Shown in pieces: positions 62,138 through 64,000 of a DNA stretch of 64,000 nucleotides. Source of the stretch: Bifidobacterium aerophilum (GTDB lineage: Bacteria > Actinomycetota > Actinomycetes > Actinomycetales > Bifidobacteriaceae). Both the position numbers and the translations under genes were made by a program. The stretch lies in NCBI RefSeq assembly GCF_010667685.1, contig NZ_WHZW01000003.1, forward strand, positions 1 through 64,000. Direction: 5' to 3'. Under the pieces are notes generated by a model that saw only the letters and a program-made list of their open reading frames with translations, was not told where the DNA came from and ran no database searches. Position 1 is the stretch's first letter. Every line of letters begins with the position of its first letter.

Positions 62138-63177
62138 ATTCCTCTATTTACAGTAAAAAGGTGATTTTTACTGCATTCCCAATATGTGCTGCTTTGTTTG
62201 ATTTATTATCATATGTCCCAAGCATTAAATACTCAAGTTTCTTGATGAATCTTTATATGACTATCCATATACTATCATTACTACTCTTTCCTTTACTTTC
62301 AAAAATCGCAATATACCCCACAATCATCAACTATCTCGCCACACTAGCCACACCGGGCACATATTGCGCATATCAAACATGGGGAATCCATTTCGCTATT
62401 GCGTTTTTAGGATTTAAATTCAAATTCAGAAAATCAGCCACTCTTCTACTACTGATTTTAGCTGTTGACGCAACAATGCAGACCATCCAGATGAATGGTC
62501 TGCCTTCTATAGTAGCCACATACGGCAACTATTTCACCGCATATATTCTCGGATACACCATACGACTCAATCAAAAGCTGGTTTCCGCATATATTCGAGA
62601 ACATGATCGTAAGATATCACAACAGCTTCATGAATCAGCAACAAATGAGTTAAGCTCCATATTGCTCATTGCGCAAAACACACTACAGACGGGTAAGACA
62701 TCAAGAGAAAAATCATTACAAGAAATTATCGTACTAGCAAAAATGGCATTACTAAATATCCATAATTCAATCAGGATACTAAACAACAAGCCAGTACAAA
62801 ATAACGCTCTAAGCGTTTTCGATTATATAAAGCAACAGGAACAACAATTAATATCACTGAAACGTTACGGAAAGATATACGCAGATGACATATTCAAATA
62901 TGTCAATGATCCTTTTATTGTAAATATTCTCAGAGAGATATTTTCGAATATTATACGTCACGCACCCTTAGATAGCACTTACACTCTTTCTCTATGCCGC
63001 AAAGACGGCACTGTCGTTCTCAAAGAAAGCAACGGCATTGATCCTCAATCGGACATATCATCAGGTTTCGGTTTGTCATTCATTCAAGATGAGCTAAAGA
63101 CCAAAGGCGGCTCCCTTTCATCATCAATCAGCGACGATATATGGGAAATCACCATCACGGTTCCCTATCATGAATGA
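62125..63177 (+). CDS. NarL-type sensor histidine kinase
   Basis: A 350-aa kinase. The N-terminal 150 residues hold five or so membrane helices with almost no extracellular loops, a plan typical of sensors that detect signals inside the membrane or through partner proteins. The HisKA_3-like phosphoacceptor is HDRKISQQLHESATNELSSI (His in QLHES). The ATP-binding domain has the N-box ILREIFSNIIRHAP and G2 box SSGFGLSFIQDEL; the G1 box is unusual (KESNGIDPQ instead of DNGxG). AT-rich like the regulator. The pair is made as one unit. Confidence 0.88.
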   Translation: MHEINSSIYSKKVIFTAFPICAALFDLLSYVPSIKYSSFLMNLYMTIHILSLLLFPLLSKIAIYPTIINYLATLATPGTYCAYQTWGIHFAIAFLGFKFKFRKSATLLLLILAVDATMQTIQMNGLPSIVATYGNYFTAYILGYTIRLNQKLVSAYIREHDRKISQQLHESATNELSSILLIAQNTLQTGKTSREKSLQEIIVLAKMALLNIHNSIRILNNKPVQNNALSVFDYIKQQEQQLISLKRYGKIYADDIFKYVNDPFIVNILREIFSNIIRHAPLDSTYTLSLCRKDGTVVLKESNGIDPQSDISSGFGLSFIQDELKTKGGSLSSSISDDIWEITITVPYHE

Positions 63178-63185
63178 CAACCCAA

Positions 63186-63222
63186 CAGTGGATGGGACCC
63201 AATATTCGGGTTCCACCCACTG
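63186..63222. terminator. Hairpin between the kinase and arabinofuranosidase genes
   Basis: CAGTGG and CCACTG close a larger imperfect stem GGGACCC-AATATTC-GGGTTCC. It lies at the convergent ends of the kinase gene and the next gene, and marks the edge of the AT-rich block. Confidence 0.55.
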
Positions 63223-63251
63223 AATGAGCTTGGACTGAAAACCGATCCGCG

Positions 63252-64000
63252 CTACCTGATCGCCAGCGTGGTGAAGGACCAGGCGGGGGCGGCGTAGGTG
63301 CCGGCGGCGAGGTTCACCTCGTGGGCGGTCGGCTGCGGCGATTCGCTGCCGACCGGTTCCTGGCCGGTGTACGGGTCATCGCCGGCGAGCACGGTTGCGG
63401 CCACGACCGCGCGCGATTCGGCCGGAACGCCCAGCTCGTCGAGCACCTGCGTCAGGTCGACGTCCACCGCGTCGGGCAGCGCGTTGACGATGCGCACGTA
63501 GTCCACGCCGGCAGACGAATCGCGGGACACCGTCACCGTACGGCGTGGCTCGTCCGCGACCTCGCGGCCTTCGGCGACCAACTGGTCGTCGATATACAGC
63601 TTCATCGACTCGCCGCGATCGGCGACATCGATGCGCATATGCCACACCGTGCCCGGCCGCACCGCATCCATCGACGTTTCGGTGCCGCCGATGTTGTAGC
63701 CGCTGCCGTCGCGCACGACCTGCAACGCGAAGCCGCGGCCGAGCGAGACGCGGTTGCGATCCTTGCCGGCAAGGTCGCCGGACGAGATCTGCACGCCCCA
63801 CATGCCGGTGTAATACGTCACGGTCGCGCGGATCGTGTACGCGTCCGCCGTAATATCGACCGGCAGCGTCATGCCGCTGCCGCGGTACTCGACGTCCGGC
63901 AGGTCGACGCGCTGGCCGTCCGCCGTTTCGATCGAGAAGTCGCGGAAGTCTGCGTGCGCGCCGCCGCCGAGCGCGAGGCCGATCGTGTTCGGCAGTTCGC
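63252..64000 (-). CDS. Alpha-L-arabinofuranosidase, C-terminal part (probable GH51)
   Basis: The gene continues past the window edge; 249 C-terminal residues are visible. They match the beta-sandwich end domain of GH51-type arabinofuranosidases: VTYYTGMWGVQISSGDLAG, TVWHMRIDVADRGESMKLYI, VRIVNALPDAVDVDL, and the closing ATVLAGDDPYTG plus WSFTTLAIR. The catalytic TIM barrel would lie upstream, outside the window. The enzyme removes arabinofuranose side chains and fits the GH43/ABC/GPH sugar locus. GH43 or GH127-like proteins can carry similar sandwich domains, so the family number is tentative. Confidence 0.72.
   Translation of the reverse strand, partial: ELPNTIGLALGGGAHADFRDFSIETADGQRVDLPDVEYRGSGMTLPVDITADAYTIRATVTYYTGMWGVQISSGDLAGKDRNRVSLGRGFALQVVRDGSGYNIGGTETSMDAVRPGTVWHMRIDVADRGESMKLYIDDQLVAEGREVADEPRRTVTVSRDSSAGVDYVRIVNALPDAVDVDLTQVLDELGVPAESRAVVAATVLAGDDPYTGQEPVGSESPQPTAHEVNLAAGTYAAPAWSFTTLAIR

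Overview
The window is a 64-kb piece of a high-GC Gram-positive chromosome and almost certainly comes from a Bifidobacterium. The evidence is the gene order smpB - CHAP hydrolase - ftsX - ftsE - prfB, the actinobacterial-type DapD, a stand-alone GcvH, Kup, LacI-controlled plant-glycan genes (GH43 and the C-terminus of a probable GH51 arabinofuranosidase) and a GPH-type sugar transporter. The species cannot be fixed from the sequence alone. The first 16 bases match the Nextera transposon mosaic end, so the window begins at a draft-assembly contig edge that still carries adapter.

Layout. 1-2.8 kb: a broken or truncated pseudouridine synthase and glmS. 2.9-7.1 kb: a small accessory island with an internally deleted IS3-family element, a secreted protein and a membrane-anchored protein of unknown role, a HEPN/MNT toxin-antitoxin-like pair and a decayed ABC exporter. 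7.1-9.9 kb: a polar amino-acid ABC importer. 10-16 kb: smpB, a CHAP cell-wall hydrolase, ftsX, ftsE (with a very long C-terminal tail) and prfB. 16-26.6 kb: a 43-aa membrane peptide, dapD, gltA, map, a DUF308 membrane protein, a PepO-like M13 peptidase, higBA, a second-type ssb and proS. 26.6-36.3 kb: oligopeptidase B, App1-like phosphatase, gcvH, nudC, an alpha/beta hydrolase, DUF4916, trxA, a G5/transglycosylase secreted protein, and a membrane protein with an XRE regulator. 36.4-43.5 kb: a small surface protein behind a 21-bp-phased operator array, a LMW phosphatase, an envelope polymerase-like membrane protein, an excalibur protein, tRNA-Asn, a 51-bp-period repeat array and an LCP ligase. 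43.9-46.5 kb: an FtsX/MacB-like permease with a degenerate ABC ATPase. 46.7-52.2 kb: HD protein, tatD, kup, class II amidotransferase. 52.3-64 kb: a sugar locus (GH43, MalFG-type ABC importer, binding protein, LacI, GPH symporter, GH51 end) interrupted by a visibly AT-rich NarL-type two-component system and a divergent membrane-anchored beta-propeller protein.

The strongest candidates for something new are three: the ABC pair whose ATPase has lost Walker A, the signature motif and the H-loop but kept Walker B; the AT-rich two-component/propeller block inside the arabinose/xylose locus; and the noncoding repeat structures (the 51-bp alternating inverted array after tRNA-Asn, the 21-bp-phased operator array, and the covarying two-hairpin repeat).
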